Shown here: positions 7,997-16,347 of the stretch, in pieces | Layout of the letters: every line of letters begins with the position of its first letter | Position numbering within the stretch: the first letter of the stretch is position 1 | NCBI GenBank assembly: GCA_025358125.1 | Contig: JANYKS010000093.1 | Span: 1 to 64,000, forward strand | Length of the DNA stretch: 64,000 bases | Origin: Actinomycetes bacterium | GTDB lineage: Bacteria > Actinomycetota > Acidimicrobiia > Acidimicrobiales > Ilumatobacteraceae | Reading direction: 5' to 3' | Notes under the pieces: model-generated | What the model saw: the letters and a program-made list of their open reading frames with translations, nothing else | Database searches by the model: none | Told to the model about the DNA's origin: nothing | Program-made: the position numbers and the translations under genes

Positions 7997-8562
7997 TGCT
8001 GGAGATCCTCCATCGTGTCGATATCAGCGGGCGAGCCACCGCAGGCTACTTCCCCGACGAGTTCTGGCCGCAGGGCGATCAGGCTACGGGCTCCCTGGTC
8101 GCCTTCGCAGGGCAACAGCGCCCAGATCGAGCGGTGGAGACGGACCGGGTTGGCGCGTCGGCCGCCATACGTTGCGACAGCGATCGGAGTGGTCGCGCCG
8201 GCGAGCGCTCTCCACGCGTCCGCGCTGACGAAAGGTTGGTCGCCGAGGCCGACCACGATTGCATCGGCGCCGAGTTCGGTCGCGGCTTGGACACCGAGCT
8301 GCAGCGAGCCGGCTTGACCGTTCGCCCAGTGCACGTTGTGAACCTCGATCACGGATCCGGGAAGATCGAGGGCGACCGCACCGGTCACGACGACGACGTG
8401 GGCGAGCCCGCTCTGCACGGCTGCCTCGAGCGCCCATTGATACACGGGTCGACCGTTGAGCAGCGCCTGCAACTTGTGCGCCGGCCGCGCCGAGGATTGG
8501 GTCGACGACCTGTCCGCGAAACGGCTGCCGCCACCGGCTGCGAGCAGCACGGCGCACGTCAT
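7969..8562 (-). CDS. MobA/MocA-like molybdopterin nucleotidyltransferase
   Basis: 197 residues from the ATG at 8562, which directly precedes the nucleotide-binding loop AVLLAAGGGSRF. Further family features are the Lys in HKLQALLNGRPV, VVVTGA and the metal-binding VGLGDQPFV. MocA/CoxI-type enzymes transfer CMP (or GMP) to molybdopterin to give the dinucleotide cofactor needed by xanthine-dehydrogenase-family enzymes; here the obvious clients are the CoxL proteins. The C-terminus overlaps coxG by 28 bp. An in-frame ATG at 8619 would add 19 unconserved residues. Confidence 0.85.
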   Translation of the reverse strand: MTCAVLLAAGGGSRFADRSSTQSSARPAHKLQALLNGRPVYQWALEAAVQSGLAHVVVVTGAVALDLPGSVIEVHNVHWANGQAGSLQLGVQAATELGADAIVVGLGDQPFVSADAWRALAGATTPIAVATYGGRRANPVRLHRSIWALLPCEGDQGARSLIALRPELVGEVACGGSPADIDTMEDLQQCNSSMNSQ

Positions 8563-8667
8563 GTCGGCTGAAATGTCGGGTCTGTCCACGGTTGATGAGC
8601 CTGCTTGATCCAGTACCACATACCCGCCAGATCGACGAGAAATACATGACGAATGTGTTACGAAAAG

Positions 8668-8697
8668 TTGATTGTTTCAATCTCGTGTCGATACGAT
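8668..8697 (+). promoter_or_regulatory. candidate sigma-70-type promoter of the NlpC/P60 gene
   Basis: TTGATT at 8668-8673 and TACGAT at 8692-8697 are 18 bp apart, in an unusually A/T-rich patch 150 bp before the start. The long leader contains a small hairpin (TGAGCG/CGCTCA, 8776-8793) and two copies of GAGCGGGCAAA. I see no c-di-AMP riboswitch, which sometimes controls such genes. Confidence 0.35.
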
Positions 8698-8848
8698 GTC
8701 GAACTTGCGGCCAGAGCGGGCAAAACGCGCTGCGCTGCAACAGAACGTGGCGCTCTCGTTTGGCGCAACGTGACCTGAGCGGGCAAACGCTCAAGCCACG
8801 ACATTCGCCCGGTGGGATCGAATGCGTCAAACGAAGGGACAGCAATCC

Positions 8849-9520
8849 ATGACAATTTCCGTGCATCAGGTTCGCAAACGGGCGCGAATCGGCGTCGCCG
8901 TGCTCGTTGCAGCAACGTCGTTCGGCGCGCTCGCCGCTTCGGCCTCGACGGCCAGCGCCGCGCCAGTCGGTGTCCACACTGTCACCCGCGCCGCCGATCC
9001 GCTCGCAGCGCTCGCAGGCGTCGCGCTCGACGAGCTGCAGACCTACATCAGGACCAGCCAGCAGAGCGGCTTCAGCAACTACGCCGCCAACCGTGGCGCC
9101 ATCGCAACCGAGGTGGCCAACCGGCTCGGGATCGATCCGGAGCGGATGCGCACAGCGTGGACCGCCGCGGATCAGACTCATCAGGTGGCCCTGATGGCCG
9201 CGCTGACCCAGCTCGGCGTACCGTACCGGCGCAATCAGAGCAGTGCGGGAGTCGGATTCGACTGCTCAGGGCTGACCACGTACGCGTGGGGCGTGGCCGG
9301 CACCACGCTGCCCCGTCAATCCGGTTCGCAGATCAGGGTCGCAGCGCCACTCAACCAGCAGACAGCGCAGGCGGGCGATCTCGCCTACTACCCCGGCCAC
9401 GTGATGATCTATCTCGGCGTCGACAACGCGGTCGTGGATTCGCCCAATTCCGGCAGTTTCGTCCGGGTCGCTGTCACGGCCAAGCGCGGCAACGTCCGCT
9501 TCGGCGACCCGACCGGCTGA
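8849..9520 (+). CDS. secreted NlpC/P60 (C40) peptidoglycan endopeptidase
   Basis: 223 residues from the ATG at 8849; the alternative ATG at 8822 adds nine residues. A signal peptide (basic KRARIG, hydrophobic core, ASTASAAP cleavage region) precedes a short helical domain and the C-terminal NlpC/P60 domain. The catalytic Cys is in GFDCSGLTTYAW, the His in YYPGHVMIYLG, and the third polar residue is probably within VVDSPNSG. Such enzymes cut the D-Glu/diaminopimelate bond during wall remodelling. It interrupts the cox accessory genes but is on the opposite strand with its own promoter region, so it is probably unrelated to them. Confidence 0.92.
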   Translation: MTISVHQVRKRARIGVAVLVAATSFGALAASASTASAAPVGVHTVTRAADPLAALAGVALDELQTYIRTSQQSGFSNYAANRGAIATEVANRLGIDPERMRTAWTAADQTHQVALMAALTQLGVPYRRNQSSAGVGFDCSGLTTYAWGVAGTTLPRQSGSQIRVAAPLNQQTAQAGDLAYYPGHVMIYLGVDNAVVDSPNSGSFVRVAVTAKRGNVRFGDPTG

Positions 9521-9522
9521 AC

Positions 9523-9571
9523 GTCAACTGCTGAAGGTCAACTGCTGAAGGTCAACTGCTGAGCGTCAACT
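9523..9571 (+). repeat. 14-bp tandem repeat over the 3' ends of convergent genes
   Basis: Three full copies of GTCAACTGCTGAAG (9523-9536, 9537-9550, 9551-9564, the last with two changes) and a partial fourth follow the NlpC/P60 stop. The final partial copy enters the 3' end of the convergent xdhC gene. Confidence 0.85.
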
Positions 9572-10375
9572 ATGGATCGCGCCTGAGCCGTCGCGCAGCG
9601 AGGGCGTCGTGCGGCCTGTGCGGCGGGCGATGATCTCGGCGCAGATCGAGATCGCCGTCTCCTCGGGTGTTCGCGCGCCGATGTCGAGCCCGATCGGCGA
9701 CATCAGCCGGGCGATCCGCTCCGGTGCTGTCAGGCCGGCCTCGGCGAGACGTTGCATCCGCCGCTCGTGTGTCTTGCGGCTGCCCATGACTCCGATGTAG
9801 CCGACGCGCGTGGCGAGCGCCCCGAGCACGGCCGGGACGTCGAACTTGGAGTCGTGGGTCAGGATGCATACCGCGTCGCGGGGGCCGAGGGTGTTGCCGC
9901 GATCGGTGAACAGCTGGCCGGGCCACGACACCATCACCTCGTCGGCCATCGGGAAGCGGCGGCGTGTTGCGAAGACTTCGCGGGCATCGCAAACTGTGAC
10001 CCGGTAGCCGAGCACCTTGGCCACCTTGGCCAACGCGGCGGTGAAGTCGACCGCGCCGAAGATCCACATCTGCGGAGGCGCTGAGAAGCTCTCCACGAAC
10101 ACGCTGACGGTGACGGTGTCGGCGAGGTCCTCCGGCGTCGTCTGGCCCTGCGGACCGTAGTGGCGCACGCCGGTGGTCGCTGCCTCCAGTTCGGCGAGTG
10201 CGTCGCGGGCGACGATCCGGTCCAACTCGGCGTTGCCAAACGAACCCTGCGCGACTCGATCGGGGAGGATCAACATCTTTGCGCCGACGTTCGGACCGTC
10301 GATCACCGTGCACAGCCCGACCGGCTGCTCATTGCGGATGTGATCGCGAAGCTGCTCGTAGAGCGATGTCACCAT
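9566..10375 (-). CDS. XdhC/CoxF family molybdenum-hydroxylase maturation protein
   Basis: 269 residues from the ATG at 10375. The N-terminal half resembles the XdhC_CoxI domain and the C-terminal half is the Rossmann-like XdhC_C domain (MWIFGAVDFTAALAKVAKVLGYRVTV in parts, then AVCILTHDSKFDVPAL-like, YIGVMGSRKTHERR and IGLDIGARTPEETAISI). XdhC binds molybdenum cofactor and passes its sulfurated form to xanthine-dehydrogenase-type enzymes. The start overlaps the 3' end of the coxI gene by 7 bp, indicating coupled translation. Confidence 0.9.
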   Translation of the reverse strand: MVTSLYEQLRDHIRNEQPVGLCTVIDGPNVGAKMLILPDRVAQGSFGNAELDRIVARDALAELEAATTGVRHYGPQGQTTPEDLADTVTVSVFVESFSAPPQMWIFGAVDFTAALAKVAKVLGYRVTVCDAREVFATRRRFPMADEVMVSWPGQLFTDRGNTLGPRDAVCILTHDSKFDVPAVLGALATRVGYIGVMGSRKTHERRMQRLAEAGLTAPERIARLMSPIGLDIGARTPEETAISICAEIIARRTGRTTPSLRDGSGAIHS

Positions 10376-10686
10376 GTCAGCGGCTCGATGAACAAATGGA
10401 GGATGCCGCCGCAAGTCAGACCGACAGCGAACGCTTCGTCGTCGCTGTACCCGAACGTGACCAGCTTCGGCTGCTGATCGCCGTGGAGGATTGCGAGCGC
10501 CTCGCCGACGACCGCGCCCTCGACGCAGCCGCCACTGACCGAACCGGCGACCTCGCCATCTTCGTTGACCGCCATCGCTGCGCCGGGATCACGCGGGCCC
10601 GAGCCTTCGATGTTGACCACCCGCGCGACCGCGACCCGGCGGCCGTTGTTTCGCCATCGGTCGATGTCGTCGAGGATCTCACGCAT
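10369..10686 (-). CDS. XdhC/CoxI domain protein (short)
   Basis: 105 residues, only the N-terminal XdhC_CoxI domain: VARVVNIEGSGPRDPGAAM, GSVSGGCVEGAVV and, near the end, VGLTCGGILHLFIEP. The two Cys (in GGCVE and TCGG) are conserved in the family. It probably pairs with the product of the overlapping downstream xdhC gene. Length is complete for single-domain CoxI proteins. Confidence 0.88.
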   Translation of the reverse strand: MREILDDIDRWRNNGRRVAVARVVNIEGSGPRDPGAAMAVNEDGEVAGSVSGGCVEGAVVGEALAILHGDQQPKLVTFGYSDDEAFAVGLTCGGILHLFIEPLTW

Positions 10687-10697
10687 GATGCAACCCC

Positions 10698-11843
10698 TCA
10701 GGTTGTGCCGGAAATGACCCGGGCCAGTTCTTCCATGGCGGCCAGCGAGTGGCCCTCCACGAAGTGATCAACATACGGCAACGCGGCCGCCATGCCACGC
10801 GCCAGCGGGGCGTAGCCGGGCGTGACCTTGAGCGGGTTGACCCATATCAGATCGTGGGTGATCCGGTGCAGGCGTTGCATCTGCTCGCCGAGGTCGCGGG
10901 GGTCACCGCGGTCCCAGCCGTCGCTCAGGATCACGACGATCGCGCCACGAGCCATGCCGCGCACACCCCATTCATCGTTGAACCGTCGCAGGCACTCACC
11001 GAGACGGGTTCCGCCGCTCCAGTCGCTGACCCGCGAACTCGTCAGCCGTAGCGCCTTGTCAGGATCGCGGCTGTCGAGCTCTTTGGAGATCCGTGTCAGC
11101 CGGGTGCCCATCGCGAACGCCTCGACCCGTTGCCTGGCGGCGACGGCCGCCTGCACGAACCGCAGCAGCGCACGCGCATACGGCTCCATCGAACCGCTGA
11201 CGTCGAGCAGCAGCACGAGGCGGCGCATCCGGTCACCCGGCTCGCGCCAGTAGCGCCGCATCGGCTCACCGCCGGAGCGCAGCGAGGCGCGCACCGTGCG
11301 GCGCAGGTCCGGACGGTACATCTGGCGCTTGGCGGGGGTGAGCCGATGGGAACGGCGCGGCGGGCCGACGAAACGCAATCGGCTCATCAACTGGTGTGCC
11401 ATCACCATTTCTTCGTCGGTGTACGCACCGAAGTCCTTCTGACGCAGCACCTCTGCCGCGCTGAACCGGAGCTGGATCGTGGGGTCGTCGCCCGATTCGC
11501 CCGGCTCACCATCGTTGTCGTCGCCGTCGTCGCCGTCGTCGATCTCGATCGTGACCCGCTCCGGCTCGACCTCGTCAGCTACGCCATCGTTTGACCGTGC
11601 CTCCCAAAAGACGGCGAAGGCCCGGTCGAACAGTGGCTGATCCTCCGGCCGGCGCACGAGCGTCGAGCGCGCAGCCCAGTACACCGCATCGCGCCTGTCC
11701 ACTCCTACTGCGCCGAGCGCCTCGGTGAACGTCAGCACGCAACCGATCGGAACACTGAGGCCGAGGTCACGCAGCACACGTGCGAACGCGGTCGCGATGG
11801 CCTCTGGCCGTTCGGCGGCGCGAGGTTCGTCGAGTGGCGTCAT
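10698..11843 (-). CDS. coxE: CoxE-like VWA domain protein
   Basis: 381 residues from the ATG at 11843, which overlaps the coxD stop as ATGA. An Arg-rich middle part (RSHRLTPAKRQMYRPDLRRT) leads to a von Willebrand A domain with the MIDAS motif LLDVSGSMEPYARALL, a GTRL Thr and VVILSDGWDRGDP. CoxE works with the MoxR-type ATPase CoxD in inserting sulfur and copper, or otherwise maturing, the CoxL active site. It contains a very acidic stretch, DDGDDGDDNDGEPGESGDD, typical of linkers in these proteins. Confidence 0.9.
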   Translation of the reverse strand: MTPLDEPRAAERPEAIATAFARVLRDLGLSVPIGCVLTFTEALGAVGVDRRDAVYWAARSTLVRRPEDQPLFDRAFAVFWEARSNDGVADEVEPERVTIEIDDGDDGDDNDGEPGESGDDPTIQLRFSAAEVLRQKDFGAYTDEEMVMAHQLMSRLRFVGPPRRSHRLTPAKRQMYRPDLRRTVRASLRSGGEPMRRYWREPGDRMRRLVLLLDVSGSMEPYARALLRFVQAAVAARQRVEAFAMGTRLTRISKELDSRDPDKALRLTSSRVSDWSGGTRLGECLRRFNDEWGVRGMARGAIVVILSDGWDRGDPRDLGEQMQRLHRITHDLIWVNPLKVTPGYAPLARGMAAALPYVDHFVEGHSLAAMEELARVISGTT

Positions 11844-12769
11844 CGGCCGTGCGACATGCCTCGTTCGAACGCTTGCTTGACGAGGTCGCCAACACCGTGC
11901 TGGTGCACCCGCTCGACATCTTCGCGGTACTTCAACACTGCACCGAGCGTTGTCCGCACCGACTCCTCCGACAGCTCCGTCAGACCGAGCCGACCGAGAG
12001 CAGTGGCCCAATCGATGGTCTCGGCAACACCCGGCGGCTTGTACAGGTTCAACCCGCGCAACGTTTCAACCGCAGCCGCAACCTGACGGGTGAGCGTCTC
12101 GGTCACATGTGGGACGCGGAGGCGGACGATCTCGACCTCGCGCTCGAAACTGGGATGCTCGACCCAGTGATACAGGCAGCGCCGCTTCAACGCGTCGTGC
12201 ACGTCGCGGGTGCGATTGCTGGTCAGGATCACGATCGGTGGCCGCTCGGCGCGGAACACACCGAGTTCGGGCACCGTGATCTGGAAATCGGACAACACCT
12301 CGAGCAGATACGCCTCGAACTCGTCGTCTGATCGGTCGACCTCGTCGATCAACAGGATCGGTGGCGGACCGACCGTCGGGGTGATCGCCCGCAGCAACGC
12401 CCGCTTGAGCAGAAAACGCTCCTGATACAACTGGCCCTCGAGCGCTTCGGTCCCGACACCTTGCGCTTCGCCGGTCGCCTCGGCCGCACGCAGGTGCAGC
12501 AGCTGACGGCTGTAATCCCAGTCGTACACGGCCTGGCTCGCATCGATGCCCTCATAACACTGCAACCGGATCAGCTCGCCCCCCGTCCAGCGGCTCAAAA
12601 CCTTTGCCACCTCCGTCTTGCCGACACCCGCTTCGCCCTCCAACAACAACGGACGACGCAACGTCAACGCGAGAAAGATCGCAGTCGTCAAACCGACGTC
12701 CGCGAGATAACCGTTGCCGGCCAACGCGACCGAGACATCATTGACGGTAAGAACATGATCGAGCTGCGA
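11840..12769 (-). CDS. coxD: CoxD-like MoxR family AAA+ ATPase
   Basis: 309 residues from the ATG at 12769 (an in-frame ATG at 12811 adds 14 residues). Walker A is GEAGVGKTE, Walker B is ILLIDEVDRSD, sensor 1 is VILTSNRTRDVHDALKRRC, as in MoxR ATPases. CoxD is a membrane-associated chaperone ATPase that matures the molybdenum hydroxylase active site. It is the first gene of the accessory operon coxD-coxE-coxI-xdhC and is divergent from glgX, with about 65 bp between the starts. Confidence 0.92.
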   Translation of the reverse strand, partial: SQLDHVLTVNDVSVALAGNGYLADVGLTTAIFLALTLRRPLLLEGEAGVGKTEVAKVLSRWTGGELIRLQCYEGIDASQAVYDWDYSRQLLHLRAAEATGEAQGVGTEALEGQLYQERFLLKRALLRAITPTVGPPPILLIDEVDRSDDEFEAYLLEVLSDFQITVPELGVFRAERPPIVILTSNRTRDVHDALKRRCLYHWVEHPSFEREVEIVRLRVPHVTETLTRQVAAAVETLRGLNLYKPPGVAETIDWATALGRLGLTELSEESVRTTLGAVLKYREDVERVHQHGVGDLVKQAFERGMSHGR

Positions 12770-12833
12770 CATCGCTGCAAGGCTACGGGTACGGGGCTGT
12801 ACGAACCCCACTCTGATCGGCGAAGATCAACGG

Positions 12834-14717
12834 GTGAGCGCCGAGTGGGACCAAGCAGGGCAGTCGTGGACGTTCTCGCTGTGGAGCTCGCAGGCATCGA
12901 CGGCGACCGTTCTGGTCGTCGATCGCGATGATCCGTTCGTAACGGTTGCAGCAGTCGCGATGATGCGCGAGGGCGACGTGTGGACGGCCGAGATCGCGGC
13001 CGACGTCGTCGGCACCGCGGACCTGTACGGATTCCGGGTCGATGGCCCCCGCGGTGCAGCGTCCCGCTTCGATCCGTCGAAGCTCCTGCTCGACCCCGAG
13101 GCGAGGCAGGTGTGGTTCCCTCCGCAACACGACCGTGACAGGGCGCGGGTTCGGGGTGTTGAAACGCTCGGCCGCTCGCCGTTCGGTGTTCTCTGGCGTC
13201 ACGGCCCCCGCCCGACGATGCCGCGCGGGCCGCGCCACAGCGCCGGCGATCTCGTCATTTACGAGCTCCACGTGCGCGGTGCCACGATGCGTGCGCCACA
13301 TGTGCCAGAGCGACTGCGCGGCACGTTCGCCGGGATCCGCCACCACGTCGACCACATCGCGTCACTCGGCGTCACAGCCGTCGAGTTGATGCCGATCCAC
13401 CAATTCGATCCGGACGAGGCCAACTATTGGGGCTACATGCCGCTCGCGTGGGACGCGCTCCACCACGGCTACGTGGCCGGCGACGATCCGATCGGCGAGT
13501 TCACCGGGATGGTCCAGGCCTTCCACGACGCGGGCATCGAGGTGCTGCTCGATGTCGTCTACAACCACACGACGGAGGAGGACGAACTCGGTCCGACGTA
13601 TCACCTCCGCGCGATCGACGACGCGGCCTACTACGTGCTCCGCCCAGACGGCTCGTACCGCGACGACGCCGGCTGTGGGAACGTGATCCGCGCCGCCCAT
13701 CCGGCCGCCTCGAAGCTGATCATCGATTCGCTCGCACAGTTCGCGGATCTCGGCGTCGATGGCTTCCGATTCGACCTCGGCTCCCTACTCGGGCGAGATC
13801 CGGGTGGCGAGGTCCAGCGCGACAGTGTCCTCATCGAAGAGATCACGGCCTTCGCTGCGAAGCGGGATGTGCGCCTGATCGCCGAGCCGTGGGACCTCGC
13901 TGCCTATCAGCTCGGCGACGCCTTTCCCGGGCGGTCGTGGGCGCAGTGGAACGGCCGCTTCCGTGACGACACGCGCTCGTTTCTGCGCGCCGAGGACGGC
14001 GCCGCCTCGATCTTCGCCGGGCGCATCGACGGTAGTGCTGACCTGTTCGGGACGGATGCGCGTCGCAGCATCAACTTCATCACGGCCCACGACGGATTCA
14101 CCCTGTACGACCTCGTCAGCTACGAGACGAAACACAACGTCGCGAATGGGCACGCCGGCACGGACGGCACCGACGACAATCGGGGGTGGAACTGCGGGTG
14201 GGAGGGTGATGACATCCCCGCCGACCGAGACCACGACGTGCGCATGCTGCGGCTGCAGCAGATGAAGAATGCGATGGTCATGCTGATGCTGTCCAATGGC
14301 GTGCCGATGATGCTCGCCGGCGACGAGTTCGCCCAGACCCAACACGGCAACAACAATCCGTACAACCAGGACAACGAGATCACATGGCTCGATTGGACGC
14401 GCGCCGAACAATACGCTGAGCTGACCGAATTCGTCCGCGAACTCGTCGCGTTGCGCAAGGCCGGCGGCGCCGGTGCCGTCGTTGTGCACGGTGTCGATGC
14501 CGCCCCCGACCTTTCGTACACGTCGCATTCGATCGCGTGGCAGCGTGGCGAGCTGTACGTGATGGTCAATGTCTGGTGGGAGCCGCTGACGTTCACCGTG
14601 CACGCAGACGGTGTATGGGCGCTGGCCCTGTCGAGCTGCCCTTCCAACGCAACGTTGGCCGATCGCAAGGTCACGCTGCCGCCGCGCTCGTCCGTGGTGC
14701 TGCGCCGGCTCTCCTGA
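12834..14717 (+). CDS. glgX: glycogen debranching enzyme / isoamylase-type GH13
   Basis: 627 residues, GTG start. An N-terminal CBM48-like domain (about 1-120) precedes the GH13 barrel. Conserved regions: DVVYNHTTEED (region I), GFRFDLGS with the nucleophile Asp (region II), LIAEPWDLAAYQLG with the acid Glu (region III) and FITAHDGFTLYDLV (region IV). These, with the typical NHNAGNNENG-like part here reading NGHAGTDGTDDNRGWNCG, mark GlgX/TreX. It hydrolyses alpha-1,6 branch points of glycogen. It is somewhat shorter than E. coli GlgX. No other glycogen gene is adjacent. Confidence 0.93.
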   Translation: MSAEWDQAGQSWTFSLWSSQASTATVLVVDRDDPFVTVAAVAMMREGDVWTAEIAADVVGTADLYGFRVDGPRGAASRFDPSKLLLDPEARQVWFPPQHDRDRARVRGVETLGRSPFGVLWRHGPRPTMPRGPRHSAGDLVIYELHVRGATMRAPHVPERLRGTFAGIRHHVDHIASLGVTAVELMPIHQFDPDEANYWGYMPLAWDALHHGYVAGDDPIGEFTGMVQAFHDAGIEVLLDVVYNHTTEEDELGPTYHLRAIDDAAYYVLRPDGSYRDDAGCGNVIRAAHPAASKLIIDSLAQFADLGVDGFRFDLGSLLGRDPGGEVQRDSVLIEEITAFAAKRDVRLIAEPWDLAAYQLGDAFPGRSWAQWNGRFRDDTRSFLRAEDGAASIFAGRIDGSADLFGTDARRSINFITAHDGFTLYDLVSYETKHNVANGHAGTDGTDDNRGWNCGWEGDDIPADRDHDVRMLRLQQMKNAMVMLMLSNGVPMMLAGDEFAQTQHGNNNPYNQDNEITWLDWTRAEQYAELTEFVRELVALRKAGGAGAVVVHGVDAAPDLSYTSHSIAWQRGELYVMVNVWWEPLTFTVHADGVWALALSSCPSNATLADRKVTLPPRSSVVLRRLS

Positions 14718-14792
14718 ACACCTCCGCCGGCTCGCCTGATGTAACGCCGCCCCGCCCTGAACACCTCCGCCGGCTCGCCTGATGTAACGCCG
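14713..14792 (+). repeat. 43-bp-spaced direct duplication at the glgX 3' end
   Basis: A 37-bp sequence that includes the glgX stop codon (14713-14749) is repeated exactly or nearly so at 14756-14792, with a 6-bp spacer. Confidence 0.85.
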
Positions 14793-14821
14793 TGGCAGCC
14801 AGGCTGCCGCCGCGTTACATC
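14781..14821. terminator. bidirectional terminator hairpin between glgX and the FAD oxidase gene
   Basis: GATGTAACGC (14781-14790) pairs with GCGTTACATC (14812-14821), and inside it GGCAGCC (14794-14800) pairs with GGCTGCC (14802-14808) over a one-base loop. There is no long T-tract on either strand. It lies between convergent genes and overlaps the second copy of the direct duplication. Confidence 0.7.
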
Positions 14822-14870
14822 AAGCGTTCGATGGTCTCCCTGGATCAGCGCCCCTGGACGAGCGCCCCAC

Positions 14871-16292
14871 CTAACTGTCGAAGCCGAGGCCGAGGTGGTC
14901 GAGGCTGCGCAGCCAGAGGTTGCGTTTGCCGGTGCGGTCCTCGCGCTTGAGTGACCACCGGGTCGTCTGGATGCCGATGAAGCGGAACGGCTCCGGGGGG
15001 AACGGCAAGGGCTTTCCCTTGACGAACTCGGTCTGGGTGGCCAGGCTGTGCTTGCCGTCGAGGAGATCGAGCATGACCTCGGCGCCAAACCGGGTGGAAG
15101 CCACGCCGAGTCCGGTATAGCCCATCGCGTAGGCGACGCGGCCCCCCATCGCCCGGCCCCAGAACACGCAGAACCGGCTGCAGGTATCGATCGCGCCGCC
15201 CCACGTGTGGGTGAACTTGACGCCCTCCAGCTGGGGGAACGTGTTGAAGAAGTGCTTGGACAGCTTCGCCCATGTTTCGGGCCGGCTCTCCAACTCGGTG
15301 TTGACCTTGCCCCACCAGAAGTAGATCGCGTCGTAGCCGCCCCACAGGATGCGGTTGTCCTCGGTCAGCCGGTAGTAGTGGAACTGATTGGAGATGTCGC
15401 TCAGGCCCTGGCGGTTCTCCCAACCGATCTCGGCGAGTTGGACCGGCGTCAACGGCTCGGTCACCATGCAGTAGTCGTAGACCGGCGCGATGTAGTGGCC
15501 GAGCCTCTTCAGCAGCGGCTTGGACGCGTTCGTGCCAAGCGCGACCTTGCCGGCGCGGACGGCGCCGAGCGGGGTGTGCACGATGACGCCGACACCGTCC
15601 CTTTCGACCGACGTGGCCTTGGTGTCTTCGTAGATGGTCACGCCGAGCGATTCGGCGGCTGCCTTCAGCCCCCAGACCAAACGCGCCGGGTCGACGAGCG
15701 CGGCCCGGTCCTTTCGCCACAGCCCACCGGTATATGTCGGCGAGTCGACCTGATTGCGCATGTCCTGCGCATCGAGCAACTCCACCGTCTGACCGAGGAG
15801 GCGCAGCTGTTGGCAATCCTCGCGGAGCTCGTCGTAGTACGACTCGCTGTGGGCGGTAGTTGCCACGTCGATGACGCCGGTGCGTTCGTAGTCGCAGTCG
15901 ATGTCGTAGCGTTTGATCGCGGCCTCGATGTCGTTGAGGTTCTTCAGCCCGAGCTCTTCCAGTACCGCGATCTCGTCGGGGAAGCGGGCCTGGCCGTTGG
16001 CGACACCGTGGGTCAAGCTGCTCTCCATGAAGCCGCCGTTGCGGCCGCTGGCCGCCGAGCCGACCTCGTGAGCATCGATCAGGATGACATCGCGCGACGG
16101 GTCGCGCTCCTTGGCGATGATCGCCGTCCACAGTCCGGTGTAGCCGCCGCCGACGATGCACAAGTCGCAGCTGACCGTGCGGACCAGGGTCTGATTCGAG
16201 TCGGGTTCGTCGACGTCTTCGTACCAGTAGGGATATGGGTCCGCATCTGCGATCGCGTCGAGATGGAATGCATCGATCGCGTCTTCATTCAT
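14871..16292 (-). CDS. FAD-dependent amine/amino-acid oxidase (PuuB/DAO family)
   Basis: 473 residues from the ATG at 16292. The dinucleotide-binding motif is CIVGGGYTGLWTA, followed by DAHEVGSAASGRNGGFM, the flavin-proximal motif typical of gamma-glutamylputrescine oxidase (PuuB) and related DAO proteins. A C-terminal GYTGLGVASTRFGA completes the FAD domain. It likely oxidises a secondary or primary amine on a small metabolite; in this genomic setting polyamine or methylamine derivatives are possible, but the substrate is not shown. Its start is 55 bp from the divergent SDR gene, so the two may share control. Confidence 0.88.
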   Translation of the reverse strand: MNEDAIDAFHLDAIADADPYPYWYEDVDEPDSNQTLVRTVSCDLCIVGGGYTGLWTAIIAKERDPSRDVILIDAHEVGSAASGRNGGFMESSLTHGVANGQARFPDEIAVLEELGLKNLNDIEAAIKRYDIDCDYERTGVIDVATTAHSESYYDELREDCQQLRLLGQTVELLDAQDMRNQVDSPTYTGGLWRKDRAALVDPARLVWGLKAAAESLGVTIYEDTKATSVERDGVGVIVHTPLGAVRAGKVALGTNASKPLLKRLGHYIAPVYDYCMVTEPLTPVQLAEIGWENRQGLSDISNQFHYYRLTEDNRILWGGYDAIYFWWGKVNTELESRPETWAKLSKHFFNTFPQLEGVKFTHTWGGAIDTCSRFCVFWGRAMGGRVAYAMGYTGLGVASTRFGAEVMLDLLDGKHSLATQTEFVKGKPLPFPPEPFRFIGIQTTRWSLKREDRTGKRNLWLRSLDHLGLGFDS

Positions 16293-16347
16293 GGTTTCAC
16301 CAGCCTTGGGCCTGCACCCTAGCGTGGACGCGAGTACGGTCGTCGGG

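Noticed and set aside
8563-8848. c-di-AMP (ydaO-type) riboswitch before the NlpC/P60 gene.
   Set aside because: Only small hairpins and a promoter-like pair are visible; the conserved core of that riboswitch is not.
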